Origin: Locusta migratoria
Lineage: Eukaryota > Arthropoda > Insecta > Orthoptera > Acrididae
Assembly (NCBI GenBank): GCA_026315105.1
Contig: CM048744.1
Span: 663,217,676 to 663,281,675 of the forward strand
Reading direction: 5' to 3'
DNA: 64,000 nt
Of the stretch, positions 32,901 to 43,705 are shown piece by piece. Every line of letters begins with the position of its first letter. Position 1 is the stretch's first letter. A program made the translations under genes and the position numbers. The notes under the pieces were generated by a model that searched no databases, was not told where the DNA came from, and saw only the letters and a list, made by a program, of their open reading frames with translations.

Positions 32901-33207
32901 GTATGCGTGCACCTTGTGCGAGTGGACGCGTCTACACTGTACCCGGCCGGCGTGACCGGTGCATCACGGATAATCTCGTAAGCTCTCACTTCCCGTGTAG
33001 AAAGTCGCGTCATAATTGCCGAATGTCGCCGTTAGTAGATGTAGGAAGTAAAATAAGAACGACTGAATTCTGTTTTAAAATAAGCAGGTGACTAAGACTA
33101 GTGCACGCTCTTGAAATGAATCAGGTTAGTTTTGCTACCAACTAACGGCGAATTTATGGCCGTGACAGGATCTCACGAAACACGTGCAAGGGGGAGGGGT
33201 GGACAAA
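32901..33207. other. no recognised feature
   Basis: Short unassigned stretch between the LINE tail and the mariner foldback. Confidence 0.4.
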
Positions 33208-33832
33208 GTACAACAACGTCTGACAATAAACTTTGCTGAATAGTCCTGTAAGGTGAACAATGAACTGCAGTTGCCTAACTGTCCTTGGAAAGAGTCAAAG
33301 AGTCACCTCCCGTAACTAAGCGCCGCTGAGCTTTGCGATTAAATGTCGTGGAAACTTTGCACAAAGTCTTCCTTTGGGATGGCGTTCAAAAGCATCGTCA
33401 CGTTTCGTTGGATCTCTTTCAGAGTGCGTTTGAGGGAGCAGGAAGAATGAAGGATTGACATCCGGCGAGTATGGTGGAAGTTCAAGTTGCACGACGCCCT
33501 TTATCACCAGGAACTGTTAGACGATATCTGCTGTCTGTGGGCGAGCGTTGTAGTGCGATTTGAACACCCACCATCTCAGTGCTTGACTTCCTCCTATTCC
33601 CTCGCTTGCCAAGGAAAGAGATTTGACGATATTCCTGACATCCATCGAAACGTGACAAGTCTTTTGAACGCTACCCCAAAGAAAGACTTCATGCAAAGTT
33701 TCCAGGACATTTTATCGCAAATCTCAGCGGTGCATATTTATGAGAAGTGACTATTGAAGTAACCGTGGTTCATAGTTTATCTATGTTAATGTCACAGGAC
33801 TATTCACCGAACTTTATTGTCGGAGGTTGTAA
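33208..33832. pseudogene. mariner-like transposase C-terminus in a foldback
   Basis: The right arm (plus, about 33610-33750) reads RFDDIPDIHRNVTSLLNATP then KKDFMQSFQDI, the mariner C-terminal pattern. The left arm is its diverged inverse (minus, about 33450-33320) with a frameshift. Ends such as GACTATTCACCGAACTTTATTGTC (33801-33824) and their inverse near 33227 pair as well. On the minus strand PYSPDVNPSFF (about 33450-33480) matches the catalytic (Y)SPDL.P block. No intact protein. Confidence 0.65.
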
Positions 33833-34145
33833 GATGAACACCTAATGTATAAGAAGGAGTAGACTCACCACTGGGTTTGAGAACAGCGACATCTCTTCGG
33901 GGAACAGATTCCTAAAGTGATTTTATAGTTTCCAAGGCAATGCTACCACTCTTGTACACAAACATCCGCCAATGTTAGCGCTATAAAGCTGGTCCTCATT
34001 CTCAGCTACAAAACGCCATTTTACAGTACAATTATGTTGAAACATAATGATTTTGCTGTCCAGGACAGAAATTTGCCAATTAATGATGCTGTTCAATACA
34101 CATCTGAACCTTTTTTGGCTGTGATGTTGGGCGCACTATCGTTTT
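33833..34145. other. no recognised feature
   Basis: Unassigned spacer between the mariner foldback and the LINE at 34146. Confidence 0.4.
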
Positions 34146-35060
34146 GGAATCTACATCTACATCCATACTCCGCAAGCCACCCGACGGTGTGTGGCGGAGG
34201 GTACCTTGAGTACCCTCCTATTTCAGTCACGTATTGTTTGCGGAAAGAAAGATTGTCGCTGTGCCTCTGGGTGGGCTCTAATCTCTCTGATTTTATCTTC
34301 ATGATCTCTTCCCGAGGTATACGTAGGAGGGAGCAATATACTGCTAGTCACCTCGTTAAAGGTATGTTCTCGAAACTTCGACAAAAGCCCGTACCGAGCG
34401 ACAGAACGTCTCTCCTGCAGAGTCTTCCACTGGAGTTTAGCGATCATCTCCGTAACGCTTTCACGATTACTGAGTGATCCTGTAACGAAGCGCGCTGCTC
34501 TCCGTTGGATCTTTTCTACCTTCTTTATCCACCCCACCTGGTACTGATCCCACATCGGTTAGCAGTACTCAAGCTGTGGACAAACAAGTGTACTGTAACC
34601 TACTTTCTTTGTTTTCGGACTGCATTTCCTTAGGATTCCTTAGAAATTCTTCCAATGAATCTAAGTCTGGCATCTGCTTTACCGACGATTGATTTTATAT
34701 GGTGGTTCCATTTTAAATCAATTCTAATGCCTACTCCAGAATAATTTATGGAATTAACTGCTTCCAGTTGCTGAGCTGCTATAGTGTAGCTAAATGATAA
34801 AGGATCTTTCTTTCTGTGTATTCGCAGCACACTACACTTGTCTACATTGAGATTCAAATGCCATTCCCTACACCATGCGTCATTCGATGCAGATCCTCCT
34901 GCATTTCAATACAATTTTCCATTGTTACAACCACTCTATATACTACAGTATCATCCGCAAAAAGCCTCAGTGAACTTCCGATGTTATCCGCAAGGTCATT
35001 TGTATATATCGTGAACAGCAACGGCACTCCCCTGTGGCACCCCTGACATCACTCTTTCTT
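34146..35060 (-). pseudogene. LINE reverse transcriptase C-terminal half (CR1/Jockey-like)
   Basis: Minus strand, from 5' to 3': ADNIGSSLRLFADDTVVYR with the catalytic FADD (about 34960), LNVDKCSVLRIHRKKDPLSF (34857), KWNHHIKSIVGKADARLRFI, and WIKKVEKIQRRAARFVTG (about 34525) with LQWKTLQERR. The order fits the palm and thumb of the reverse transcriptase. Stops and a frame change between parts make it inactive. The 3' end CTACATCTACATCCATACTC near 34150 is shared with 46055. 5' truncated just before the PQG motif. Confidence 0.85.
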
Positions 35061-35456
35061 CGGAAGTGTTTGTTAGCAATATGTCAGATACAGTAAGCGG
35101 TATGCTGTTGGCTATAGTGAGATATTCATAGTTTCCCATCAGTGAGGATAACGGAAGAAACAGTGAAACCACCACGATACAGATTCAGAAATCATGGAAA
35201 AACCTCTCCAAAACAGTTAAATACTAGGATGTACGTTTTCGCCCACTATTAGTCTTTCGCCAATGATCTTTAACCTTAAATTATGTACGCTGTCATTAAC
35301 ACGGGAAATGCCGCTAGTCAAACGTTAAGCAGGGCAGCCGTTTTCGTCACAAATGCTCCGACTAACAGCGCGCCATAACTTGAGCTCTTTGACAGTCTGA
35401 GAGATGCCGCATACTGCCGATCATTGGACCGTAGCAATAGCGAATGAATAAATAAA
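35061..35456. other. no recognised feature
   Basis: No coding or repeat motif detected. Confidence 0.4.
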
Positions 35457-35880
35457 ATGCAATTAAACTGTAATGAAAACAAATCTATCATCTCAAGACT
35501 CCAGGAAATGAAAACAGCCTTTCAGTTAACAAAAAGTGTTTACAACAAAAAGACACCCGCTTGGAACTGCAAAATCCGACACTACACAACAGTAATTAAA
35601 ACCGAAGCTTTCTACGCATCTGAGACACTAAATATTCAACTCAGAACACTAAAAGTGAACTAGAAGTGAAACAACGTAAAATACTGAGGAAAATCGTGGG
35701 AACAAACATTACAGATAGCGTACATTATCAAAAACCAATGCAGAAATATATAAGAAGATCTCCAAAATAACAGACACTATGCGACGAATCCAATTCATAT
35801 GGCATTTAGAAAGAAATGACTCAAACAGGTTCATGCACAAAAGTCATATGACTACATCGAACTGATACAATCAGACAGAA
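35457..35880 (+). pseudogene. LINE reverse transcriptase thumb fragment
   Basis: The plus frame reads ISRLQEMKTAFQLTKSVYNK, then CKIRHYTTVIKTEAFYASET, and after a frameshift VKQRKILRKIVGTN with MRRIQFIWHLERNDSNRF. The YASETL and QRKILRKI blocks mark the end of LINE reverse transcriptases. Catalytic residues lie upstream and are absent. Confidence 0.7.
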
Positions 35881-35894
35881 AATGACCCAAATTA

Positions 35895-36385
35895 ATTGTT
35901 GTTGTTGTGGTCTTAAGTCTGCAGAGTGGTTTGATGCAGCTCTCCAAGTTACCCTGTCCTGTGTAAGTCTCTTCAATCGTACGGCAACCTACATCCTTTT
36001 GAATCTGCTTACTGTATTCGTCCGTCGGTCTCCCTCTACGATTTTTAACCCTCACACTTCTGATTTCGCAGAATGTGTCCCACCAATCTATCCCTTCTCT
36101 TAGGATATGCCATAAACTTCTTTTCCCCCCATTTCTGTTAAGCACCTCCTCGTTAGATACGTGATCTACCCATCTAATTTTCATCGTTCGTCTGTAGCAC
36201 CACATTTCAAAACCTTCTATCATTCTTTTGTCTGAACTCCTTATCGTTTACGTTTCACTACTATACAATGCTGCACTCCAGGCAATTTCAGAAAGGACTT
36301 CCTAACATTTAAACAAATATTATATGTCAACAAATTTCTCATCTTCAGAAACGTTTTTCTTCCCATAGCCATCTTCCGCTGAGCA
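35895..36385 (-). pseudogene. LINE 3' end, same family as 32575-32900
   Basis: The minus frame contains FEMWCYRRTMKIRWVDHVSN then EEVLNRNG and RGRPTDEYSKQIQKDVGC, and ends in the ACAACAACAA tail near 35897. Further upstream KTFLKMRNLLTYN-type sequence is frameshifted. Inactive. Confidence 0.8.
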
Positions 36386-37005
36386 AGACATTGTATATGA
36401 TAGGCAGGTATGCATAGCATATTCTAGAAGGAACCCATTTGGAAGAATTGATTTTATTGAGAGATATCATTTGCTGTACTTCCAAATTACGCATGCTAGC
36501 AGTTTTTTTTATTCGAATTCTAGAGTATTTGTTTTGTCTTCTTTGATGAAGAAATTTCGGAAAGCTATATTAAGTAATTCTGCTGTAGCAGCATTGTCAT
36601 GTGTAATTAGTATTTCTCAGTTGTATTATGCCGCATTACATGTACCATCGCCCGCTAGTATATTCCCAGCTTTCCCACTTCGCTCCGCTTGCGTGTTTTG
36701 GAGCGTACGTCAAGAAGTTACCGCCTTGGCCGCTGCGGCGCTAGTAGCGTGCCCCACACCAGCGCTGCACGAACATTGCAATCAACAGTAGAAACTAAAT
36801 AAACAGTGCAGTTACTTGTGGTTTGACTGCCAGACTAGCAAGAGTATGCTGAGGTATGATCAGTGAATTACTGTGGATTGATTCCGTAATAAGAAGGTAT
36901 GAAATCGTAGTAGTTATTAGAACAGCATTACAGAGTTTGCAATAATCCGATCCTCATGTTTCTTCTCAAGCGCGCTCTAATTTTCTATCCCATCGGTATA
37001 TCTGG
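36386..37005. other. no recognised feature
   Basis: A plus frame at 36471-36791 is open but has no known domain, and its composition changes midway. Probably non-coding. Confidence 0.4.
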
Positions 37006-37016
37006 TCTAATTAGTT

Positions 37017-37214
37017 CAAATGCTCAAATATTGGATAGCTTATGGGACTTAACTACGGGGTCATCAGTCCCTAAACTTACAAACTACTTATGAACTAGCT
37101 AATCCTAAGGACGGCACAAATATCCATGCCCGTGGGGGGATTCGAACCCCCGACCGTAGTTGTGGTTGAGACCGTGACTGGTGCGCCTCAGTCCCCTCGG
37201 CCACCGCGGCCGGC
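37017..37214 (-). mobile_element. SINE family A, with imperfect TSD
   Basis: Complete minus-strand copy. An 11-bp TSD, TCTAATTAGTT / TCTGATTAGTT, lies at 37006-37016 and 37215-37225 with one mismatch. Confidence 0.92.
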
Positions 37215-37302
37215 TCTGATTAGTTACTTTCTCCTATATTACCAAACGTATATTATTTTAACGCAGTAACGTCTCATTACATGTTTTAATTTGTCAATAT
37301 CA

Positions 37303-37467
37303 ATGGTGTATTGTGGCACAAACCAAAGTGGTAAAGCGAAAGGAGTTTCATTTCACGAATTTCCCAGCAAAAGTGATGTCAGAGAACAGTGGCTGAAAGC
37401 AATATCAAGAGCAGATTTTTCGCCCAATTTCAAATTTAGATCGTGTGTGGTATTTCCGAGAGGCTGA
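37303..37467 (+). pseudogene. THAP-domain-like N-terminal fragment
   Basis: An ATG at 37303 opens MVYCGTNQSGKAKGVSF, followed by HEFPSKSDVREQWLKAISR and ADFSPNFKF. The spacing of VSFHEFP, REQW..AI.R and DFSP matches a THAP zinc finger (C2CH), the DNA-binding domain of P-element transposases and of THAP host proteins. One Cys of the first pair and the terminal Cys-x2-His are not visible, and the frame stops after 54 residues. Likely the first exon or relic of a P-like transposase. No partner sequence is seen nearby. Confidence 0.5.
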
Positions 37468-37741
37468 TTATCGGTGCTGTGTAATATCTGGAGTTCATAT
37501 GATTTCGAAGTAGATAGTAGTAGATAGTTCAATGATTTCGAAGTCGTAGATAGGTACCGAATAGTTTTTATATCTGTAGTATGAAATTATACTTCAAGGA
37601 GTGCTAGAAGGCGTATTATCGATCATAAACACGATCACCAAAGTACAATATGGTATTACACTGTGTTTTTCTCATTTACTTACACTCCGCCAATGCGCAC
37701 TCTTAAGTTCTTAAACATGGCCGCCGAACTGCATTGGCCAC

Positions 37742-38561
37742 TAGAGTTGTGGCGATTCGTCAATGAGTCGTTCATTTGAACGAATACAAATAAAGAATCG
37801 TAAGAATCGAATCGTGATCCGGACGAATCGTCGTTCAAAAGAATCGCCTGTCTCGTGACGATTCCAAGATCCAACGATTCATGATTCGAAAGCAAGTGGC
37901 GAATCGTGCCGAATAATTACGAAGGCCAGATAGCGTGTGAACAAAGGAAGGACAGAAAGTAGATCGTGAGCTGTTAGTTATTAGCCTATTCACGAATTAC
38001 AAATGACAGAAACAAAACGCAGCGAAATACACAGCTGCCAATACATACGAATATACGTCTTTTATACAGTTTACATATTATGTATTTAAACGAGCAATCT
38101 TTACACACTTATATTTTGCGTATCCCGGAAATGGCTGTAGCGATTTGGATTATATTTTGTGTTTAGAGAGGTTGAGCTTTTCGAGTTCATCTAGGTAGTT
38201 GTAGTTTTTGTAAAAACTCAGTTTTGCAAAAATATTCTTTTTATATAAAAACGCGATTTTAAATGTTTTTGAAGCCATTTCAAAAATCTTTTTTACTATT
38301 TTGGTTTTTACGTTATCAGCTTTCCTGAAATAAACCGATTTTACAAAAAAGAAACATTTTAAAAAACGCGAATTTCTTGTATCTCGAAAGAAATTTAATA
38401 TTTAGAGAGGAAGTTTTATTTTTAATGTTTATTTATATAGACGTGTTTCATTAAACTAACTGATTTTACATAATAATTATTTTATAATGATTATATGTTT
38501 GTTAATTACCAGAGCTTTAATTAAACTTATAATTAAATGGTCGAAGTATTCAAAGAGAACG

Positions 38562-38592
<31 letters not shown>

Positions 38593-39096
38593 TTACAGCA
38601 GGATTCGAAATAAGTGACCTACGTTCACTAAACCTACAACACTACTAAATGAGCTATGATGACAGCAGAAATAATTGGCAGTGTAATATGTATTTATAAC
38701 CGCTCGCAAAACTTCAGACTATTTTCTCAAGAATTCTTGAGAGCTGAATCGAATGGCTTTGCCTCATTATTATCTTAAGTCTGAACTTTATGCACCATAA
38801 ATATTAAAAAATCCGATACCCATATTGTCACCTTTTCGGCATTTTGTAAGAATCGTGCCGTCTCAGACCAGAAAGAATCGTGAACGAATCGTAGGAGCAG
38901 ATGCAAAAGGTTAGGATTCCAACATACATGACAGACATGTATTGCCATCTATGAGCAAGATGTAGAACTAAGAATCGCGCCAATGCAGACTAAAGAATCG
39001 CGAAAGAATCGTGAACGAATCGTAGGAATCGATTCACAATGTGCGATTGAATCGCAAGAATCGATTCCTAAAAAAGAATCGTGTTGACCAACTCTA
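37742..39096. mobile_element. hAT-like non-autonomous element, 1355 bp
   Basis: Ends TAGAGTTG (37742) and inverse CAACTCTA (39096), with a perfect 8-bp TSD, TTGGCCAC, at 37734-37741 and 39097-39104. Both ends carry dense clusters of the GAATCG motif in both orientations (37760-37910, 38850-39090). The centre is AT-rich, with a poly-A of 29 bases at about 38562-38590, and has no coding capacity. No transposase. Confidence 0.88.
38690..38835 (+). repeat. repeat shared with 60850-60998
   Basis: Shares AAAACTTC, TTGAGAG, AATGGCTTT, GTCTGAACTT-type and AAATCCGATACCCAT strings in the same order with 60850-60998. Part of the hAT interior, or an older repeat inside it. Confidence 0.6.
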
Positions 39097-39104
39097 TTGG
39101 CCAC

Positions 39105-39764
39105 TCTCTCTCCATAAAGGCTCTCTAACTAGGGCACGCTTGCAGCGCTCCAGTGGCGAATGTGAGTACTTCCTGACTTTCGGTGATTTTCTCGGAGTGG
39201 GGAGGCGGGCGATGCAAGTACGTAAAACTAATAGGTCTAGTTTAAGAGGAACAAGTGTGTCAAATGTTCACCGTCAGCTCGTTTGTACCACTATACAACG
39301 TCGACCGACGTTCCTGAGTTGATTTCGAGCAACCTACTAAAACACGCCACTTGAGAGCTGATACATATGCCAGCGGTGGAAGCGCTGTTTTATGGGGGCG
39401 ACTAATTTGGTGGGGCACTTTGGGGCAGGCAGGCAGGCAGGAGCTGAGCAGATGCGGGTCCCCGTGTAGTCCAGAGAGGCGGCTGTTGGTTTCTCTGAGG
39501 CGCCGCCACACACCACACCACACCACACCGCAGCCCGGCCAGGGCTCCCGAAAAACAGGCCGGCTCCCGTTACAGCACGTGCCAGCGCCAGCAGCGGGGC
39601 TGCCGTCTGCCGTCTGGCATCCACTGCTGGCCGCTCCTTCCGGCTTCCTCTCACGTTAAAGAAGGCAGCAAGCCAGGCAGCAAGAGGACGTCTCGCAATA
39701 AAGGCACCAGCAGCAGTACTCAAATCCAAGGTAGAGGTTCTAACGCCACATACTGCATCTGTTA
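39105..39764. other. GC-rich region, unassigned
   Basis: 39400-39680 is CpG- and CAC-rich, with GGCAGGCAGGCAGG and a CACACCACACCAC tract. No domain in any frame. Possibly a promoter-like island. Confidence 0.35.
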
Positions 39765-39951
39765 TGAAATAATGATTTGGTGTGCCATATCTGGCCGTTT
39801 CGGCCTGCTTAGTGACGCCACTTGGGTGACTTGCGCGTCGATGACGATGAAATGATGATGAAGACAACACTCAGTCCCCGAGTCGAGAAAATCTCCGACT
39901 CGACTGGGAATCGAACCCGGGCCCCCTGCGTGAAAATCTACCATGCTGTCC
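39765..39951 (-). mobile_element. tRNA-derived SINE, family F
   Basis: Minus strand: GGACAGCATGGTAGATTTTC (A-box side), GGGTTCGATTCCCAGTCG (B-box), GGAGATTTTCTCGACTCGG and GACGCGCAAGTCACC. The same family is at 63220-63610. Its head is interrupted at about 39952 by the family K insert. Confidence 0.7.
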
Positions 39952-40034
39952 ACTTTTTTATTATTATTTTTTATTTATTTATTACAGAGTGCGTTGAACC
40001 CTCTGACCGGCCGCGCTGAGCCACGGCGCCCGGC
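39952..40034 (-). mobile_element. SINE-like insert, family K
   Basis: Inverse of the head seen at 7069: GCCGGGCGCCGTGGCTCAGC, then GGTCAGAGGGTTCAACGC, ending in an AATAAAT-rich tail next to the family F head. Only head plus tail is present. Confidence 0.6.
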
Positions 40035-40324
40035 CAATGGTCACCAGAGTCGGACTGTTATGGTCTGAACTATCCGATACCCGATTATGAACCTATTTTT
40101 CGACCTTTTAACACTTTTTGGGAGATTTGTGAAATCTAACCTTATCTGTCTGTTGATTGCCACGTACTTTAAAGACAACTTATTTCTACATATAATTTAC
40201 TCCAGAATCTTTAATAATATGATCCAGATAGTTGTTCATTAAAAAAAATTATTTCTATGCACTACCCGACTTTCGAGACCCGCGCTGGGGCACACAAGTA
40301 TTCACACATTGGGGTATATGATGT
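40035..40324. other. no recognised feature
   Basis: Unassigned AT-leaning spacer. Confidence 0.4.
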
Positions 40325-40705
40325 TGTTGTGGTCTTCATTCCGCAGACTGGTTTGATGCAGCTCTCCACGCTAACCTGTCCACTTGTCCTGTGCAAGTCT
40401 CTTCATCTGAGAATCCTTTCGGCAACCTACATCCCTTTGAATCTGCTTACTGTATTCGCCCCTCGGTCTCCCTCTACCATTTTTACCCCACACACTTCCT
40501 TCTAATGCTAAGTTGACGATTCCTTGATGTCTCAGGATGTGTCCCACCAATCTATCTCTTCTCTCAGAATACGCCAGAAATTCCTTTCTCCCCAATTCTG
40601 TTGAGCACCTCCTCATTAGTTACGTGATCTACCCATCTAATTTTCATCATTCGTCTGTAGCACCATATTTCAAAACCTTCTATCATCTTTTTCACGGAAC
40701 TCCTT
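40325..40705 (-). pseudogene. LINE 3' end, same family as 32575-32900
   Basis: The minus frame contains RRDRLVGHILRHQGIVNLAL, EGSVWGKNGRGRPRGEYSKQ and IQRDVGCR. The upstream part (KIRWVDHVTN) is in another frame. It ends in CCACAACAAC near 40325. Inactive and 5' truncated. Confidence 0.85.
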
Positions 40706-40798
40706 GGGGATATATGATACGTACATTGTATGTTTAGATTACTTATAAAATTCCTTTAGTAAAAAACCGGCTTAAGTGTAAATTATTTATTCCTTATT

Positions 40799-40839
40799 TA
40801 ATGACGTGTTTCGCCCTTTAGCAGGGCATCTTCAGATTA
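40799..40839 (-). ncRNA. hammerhead-like motif, type I, GUC
   Basis: Minus strand: stem I TAAT/ATTA, CTGAAGA (40835-40829), stem II GCCCT/AGGGC, GAAA, a short stem III closed by C-G around AC, and a GUC triplet (40805-40803). All invariant core bases are present. Confidence 0.7.
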
Positions 40840-40971
40840 TCTGCGTGACAGAATTTACACAAAATTACAAGGCGGAATTACAAAGCAGGGATAATGGGAC
40901 AGGATGAAATGATGACGACTGCTTGTTTTGTAATTCCGCCTTGTAATTTTGTGTAAATTCTGCCACGCAGA

Positions 40972-41012
40972 TAATCTGAAGATGCCCTGCTAAAGGGCGA
41001 AACGCGTCATTA
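40972..41012 (+). ncRNA. hammerhead-like motif, type I, GUC
   Basis: Stem I TAAT (40972-40975) with ATTA (41009-41012), CTGAAGA (40976-40982), stem II GCCCT/AGGGC, GAAA (40999-41002), a short stem III C-GC-G and the GUC triplet at 41006-41008. All core bases are present. The very short stem III is like that of Penelope hammerheads. Confidence 0.72.
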
Positions 41013-41027
41013 AATAAGGAATAAAAA

Positions 41028-41289
41028 AATTGCAATCAACACGGTTTTTTGCTGAAGGAATATTTATTCTCACTGATTGCTGTACGCCATGAACTGGAAA
41101 TCACTTTATATCAACTTACAACATTTGTGAATACAAGCGACCAAATTCAAACAATGTTCTACATATATATCCGTTTAACTGAAACATAAATAATCATAAA
41201 TACTGTTCTAAAAAAATCAAGTCTTAGCTGTACTGTGATAATGGCCTATCATAAGTATTCACAGAGTCACTTATGTCGCATTGTTTGAT
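41028..41289. other. no recognised feature
   Basis: AT-rich stretch that may be the terminal part of the Tc1-like element. No inverted end was found. Confidence 0.4.
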
Positions 41290-41768
41290 TTAGCTGCATG
41301 CAACTAACAGCGTGTATTCTTTTCCGTGCTTCTAATAACAGACCTCTGTCCTACAGTGGTTGTACTAGCTTTTTTTGTTACTGCTACGTCAATCTTCCTC
41401 CATTCTTGAACTATCACTTCCTTCAGTTGTGTTTGACTGGAAATGTAATATTTTCTGATTCTTAATTCCAACTCGTCCCACAAATGTTCAATAGGGTTCA
41501 TGTCTACGGACTGTGGTGGTGTTATAAGGTGTTGGGGGTTTTATACAGAATCCAGAAACGTACATTGTATGCTGTATGTTTTGGATCATTGTCCTGTTGG
41601 AAACGGTAATCAGTATTCAAATCTACTTTTTCAGAACTGACTTTCAAATTTGCCTCAAAATATCGAGATACACATACTGATGCATAGTTCCATCAATACA
41701 TACCAGATTTCCCACACATGACGTAGCCATGCATCCCCACACCGTGATTCCGCCACCACCATATTGCC
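41290..41768 (-). pseudogene. Tc1-like transposase fragment
   Basis: Minus strand: GGGITVWGCMATSCVGNL (about 41765-41700), QQDNDPKHTAYNVR (41600-41560) with the second catalytic Asp, and SVDMNPIEHLWDELELRIRK (41515-41455) with the third acidic residue in the NPIEHLWD block. Frameshifts and stops separate the parts. The order matches the DDE domain of Tc1 elements. The N-terminal DNA-binding half is absent. Confidence 0.85.
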
Positions 41769-42453
41769 ACGAAGCATGCTGGATTCTTCATTCCACGCTT
41801 CGCAGGGTAGTGGAACGTGGCGTTCCTCGCTGCGGCGTCACCACTTCCTCCTCCACGTGCGATTCCACGTCCCGTGAGAGGACGGCTGAAGTGTCGGGAA
41901 GGAGAAGAGTAGCTTTGCAGGAGGCGTGCTCAGGGCCCATTCGGCAGTGACATGGAGGACGTGCCGGTCTGGTGTGTGGCGGCGAGTTATCTGCGGCCGC
42001 CACTTATCGGCGCGGGCCAGGGCTCGTAATCCCCATAAAACCACCAGATAGAGGCGCCACTCCACCGGCGTTTTTGTGCCGGGCACCGCACACTGTTCTG
42101 AGGCTGCCGAGCTCCGCGTCTCCAGGGCTGAGGGCGGTTATCTCCAGCCGACAATCGCCAGCTGGCTGTGGGCAATTCGGGACGTGTCAACTGATGCGTT
42201 ACCCAATCCTCTAACGAGGGGAGATAATGCAGGGGGGCTCTCCTGAGGGCATTCGGGAGCGTTTACTCTCGAGTTTCTGCCGAAAGAACAGACGTCGCTT
42301 TATAGCCACGTTTTATGGTTATAACAGCAGCACCCGAGACTGAAGAATCCCATTTAAAAATGTCACTAATAGCAGCATGACGCGTGTTCTCTTGCACACG
42401 GCCGCAGTTCTTAAGTGTAAGCCTCCGTTTCGAGGATCAGAATTTTGGTCGGA
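41769..42453. other. GC-rich region, unassigned
   Basis: 41800-42250 is CpG-rich with overlapping frames on both strands and no domain. It could be promoter-like DNA. Confidence 0.35.
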
Positions 42454-42464
42454 CGATGTTCGTG

Positions 42465-42654
42465 TTCAAATGTTTGTTAAGCTTATGGGACTTAACTGCG
42501 GGGTCATCAGTCCATAAACATAAAAACTACTTATGAACTATTTTATACTAAAGACGACACAAACCCAGGCCCGAGGGAGGATTCGAACCTCAGGTGCAAA
42601 AGGCCGCGAGATCCGCAACATGGAGCTCCAGACCGCTCGGCTACTCCCGCGCGG
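42465..42654 (-). mobile_element. SINE family C, with imperfect TSD
   Basis: Minus-strand head GCCGCGCGGGAGTAGCCGAG and B-box GAGGTTCGAATCCTCC. TSD CGATGTTCGTG / CGATGTTCATG at 42454-42464 and 42655-42665. Confidence 0.9.
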
Positions 42655-42665
42655 CGATGTTCATG

Positions 42666-43697
42666 CTTGTGTAGTGCGTGCAGTTGTGTTGAGCCATGGG
42701 ACGTACCTGGGGTGGCGCAGGGGGTTAGAGCCAATGCCCAGTAAACACGAGGCCGCGGGTTATCATGACATAATTTTACAACTGGCTGACTTGAGATTAA
42801 TTTTTTTTACAGTTATGCATACATGATATCCGGTAATATATATATTATGTACAAAAATTGTTTGCGGCAATCAGTGCAGACGGAAAATCTTACTGCAACT
42901 GATCAAACGCTGCTTGCAAAAGTGGAATAGTATTTTTAGGATTCATTGCGGAAGAAACAAAAAATACGTCTTTGTTATTAGCCTCCCTATTCAAGCTTTT
43001 ATAGGTTCGACTTAGATTACATTAAAAGTAATTTCTGTAACAAAGAATTGGTCTCTTTTGGGATAGTTCCCCCCCACCTCCCCCCCCCCCCAAATTTTCA
43101 CTGCCCCTTCAATATAAAAGGTAAAACAGTCAACAATCTGAAGATTGGTCTGAACGTTACATTGCTTTTCTAGGCATGGTCCCGTTTGGAGATGGTATGC
43201 CGTAGCCTTCCTCCGACCTTCGAACTGAATTACCCAGACAGTTATAGGGGAACCCACAGTTTAACGTGGGTTCCGAACCACGCAGCTACTCGATATTTTC
43301 CACATCAGCAACGTCGGCAGATGTGAAAGCAGTGGAAAGTGACAGATAAAAATCCTAGCACCTGGCGGGTCTGACACTCTACCTTTGTGCTACCGAGCCG
43401 CACCCTTCAATATAACTAGGCTGATTTTAGTCTTTTGTCAAGAGATACTTTCATAACAAAAATCATTACAATCGCTTAACTAATCTCTAAGTTATCGCAA
43501 TTTTTCCATTGTAACCCCCATTTAGCAGGAACCCTTTTCACCCCTTACCGCTCACCGCTAAAAACCACGTGTCCCTTAGTTTTCCATGTATTACGGCATA
43601 CGCAAATTTAAGAAAAATCAAACACTTCCGCAAGCTTACTTGTGAAAAGTTTTGCTAACGTGCTTATAATCGTGTAACGCGTAAGAACCGATATATT
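42666..43697. other. unassigned, with poly-C tract
   Basis: A C-rich tract lies at 43069-43091. A GTGGGTTCCGAACCACGCAG near 43265 might be a tRNA-like fragment. Otherwise no match. Confidence 0.4.
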
Positions 43698-43705
43698 TTT
43701 TAGAT

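Larger units (their letters stand above)
40775..41027. repeat. palindrome carrying two hammerhead-like motifs
   Basis: The left arm (about 40778-40884) is nearly the exact inverse of the right arm (about 40922-41027), with a spacer of about 40 bases. Shared blocks are TTATTCCTTATTTAATGACG, the two hammerhead motifs and ACAAAATTACAAGGCGGAAT. Probably two Penelope-like terminal units head to head. Confidence 0.85.
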
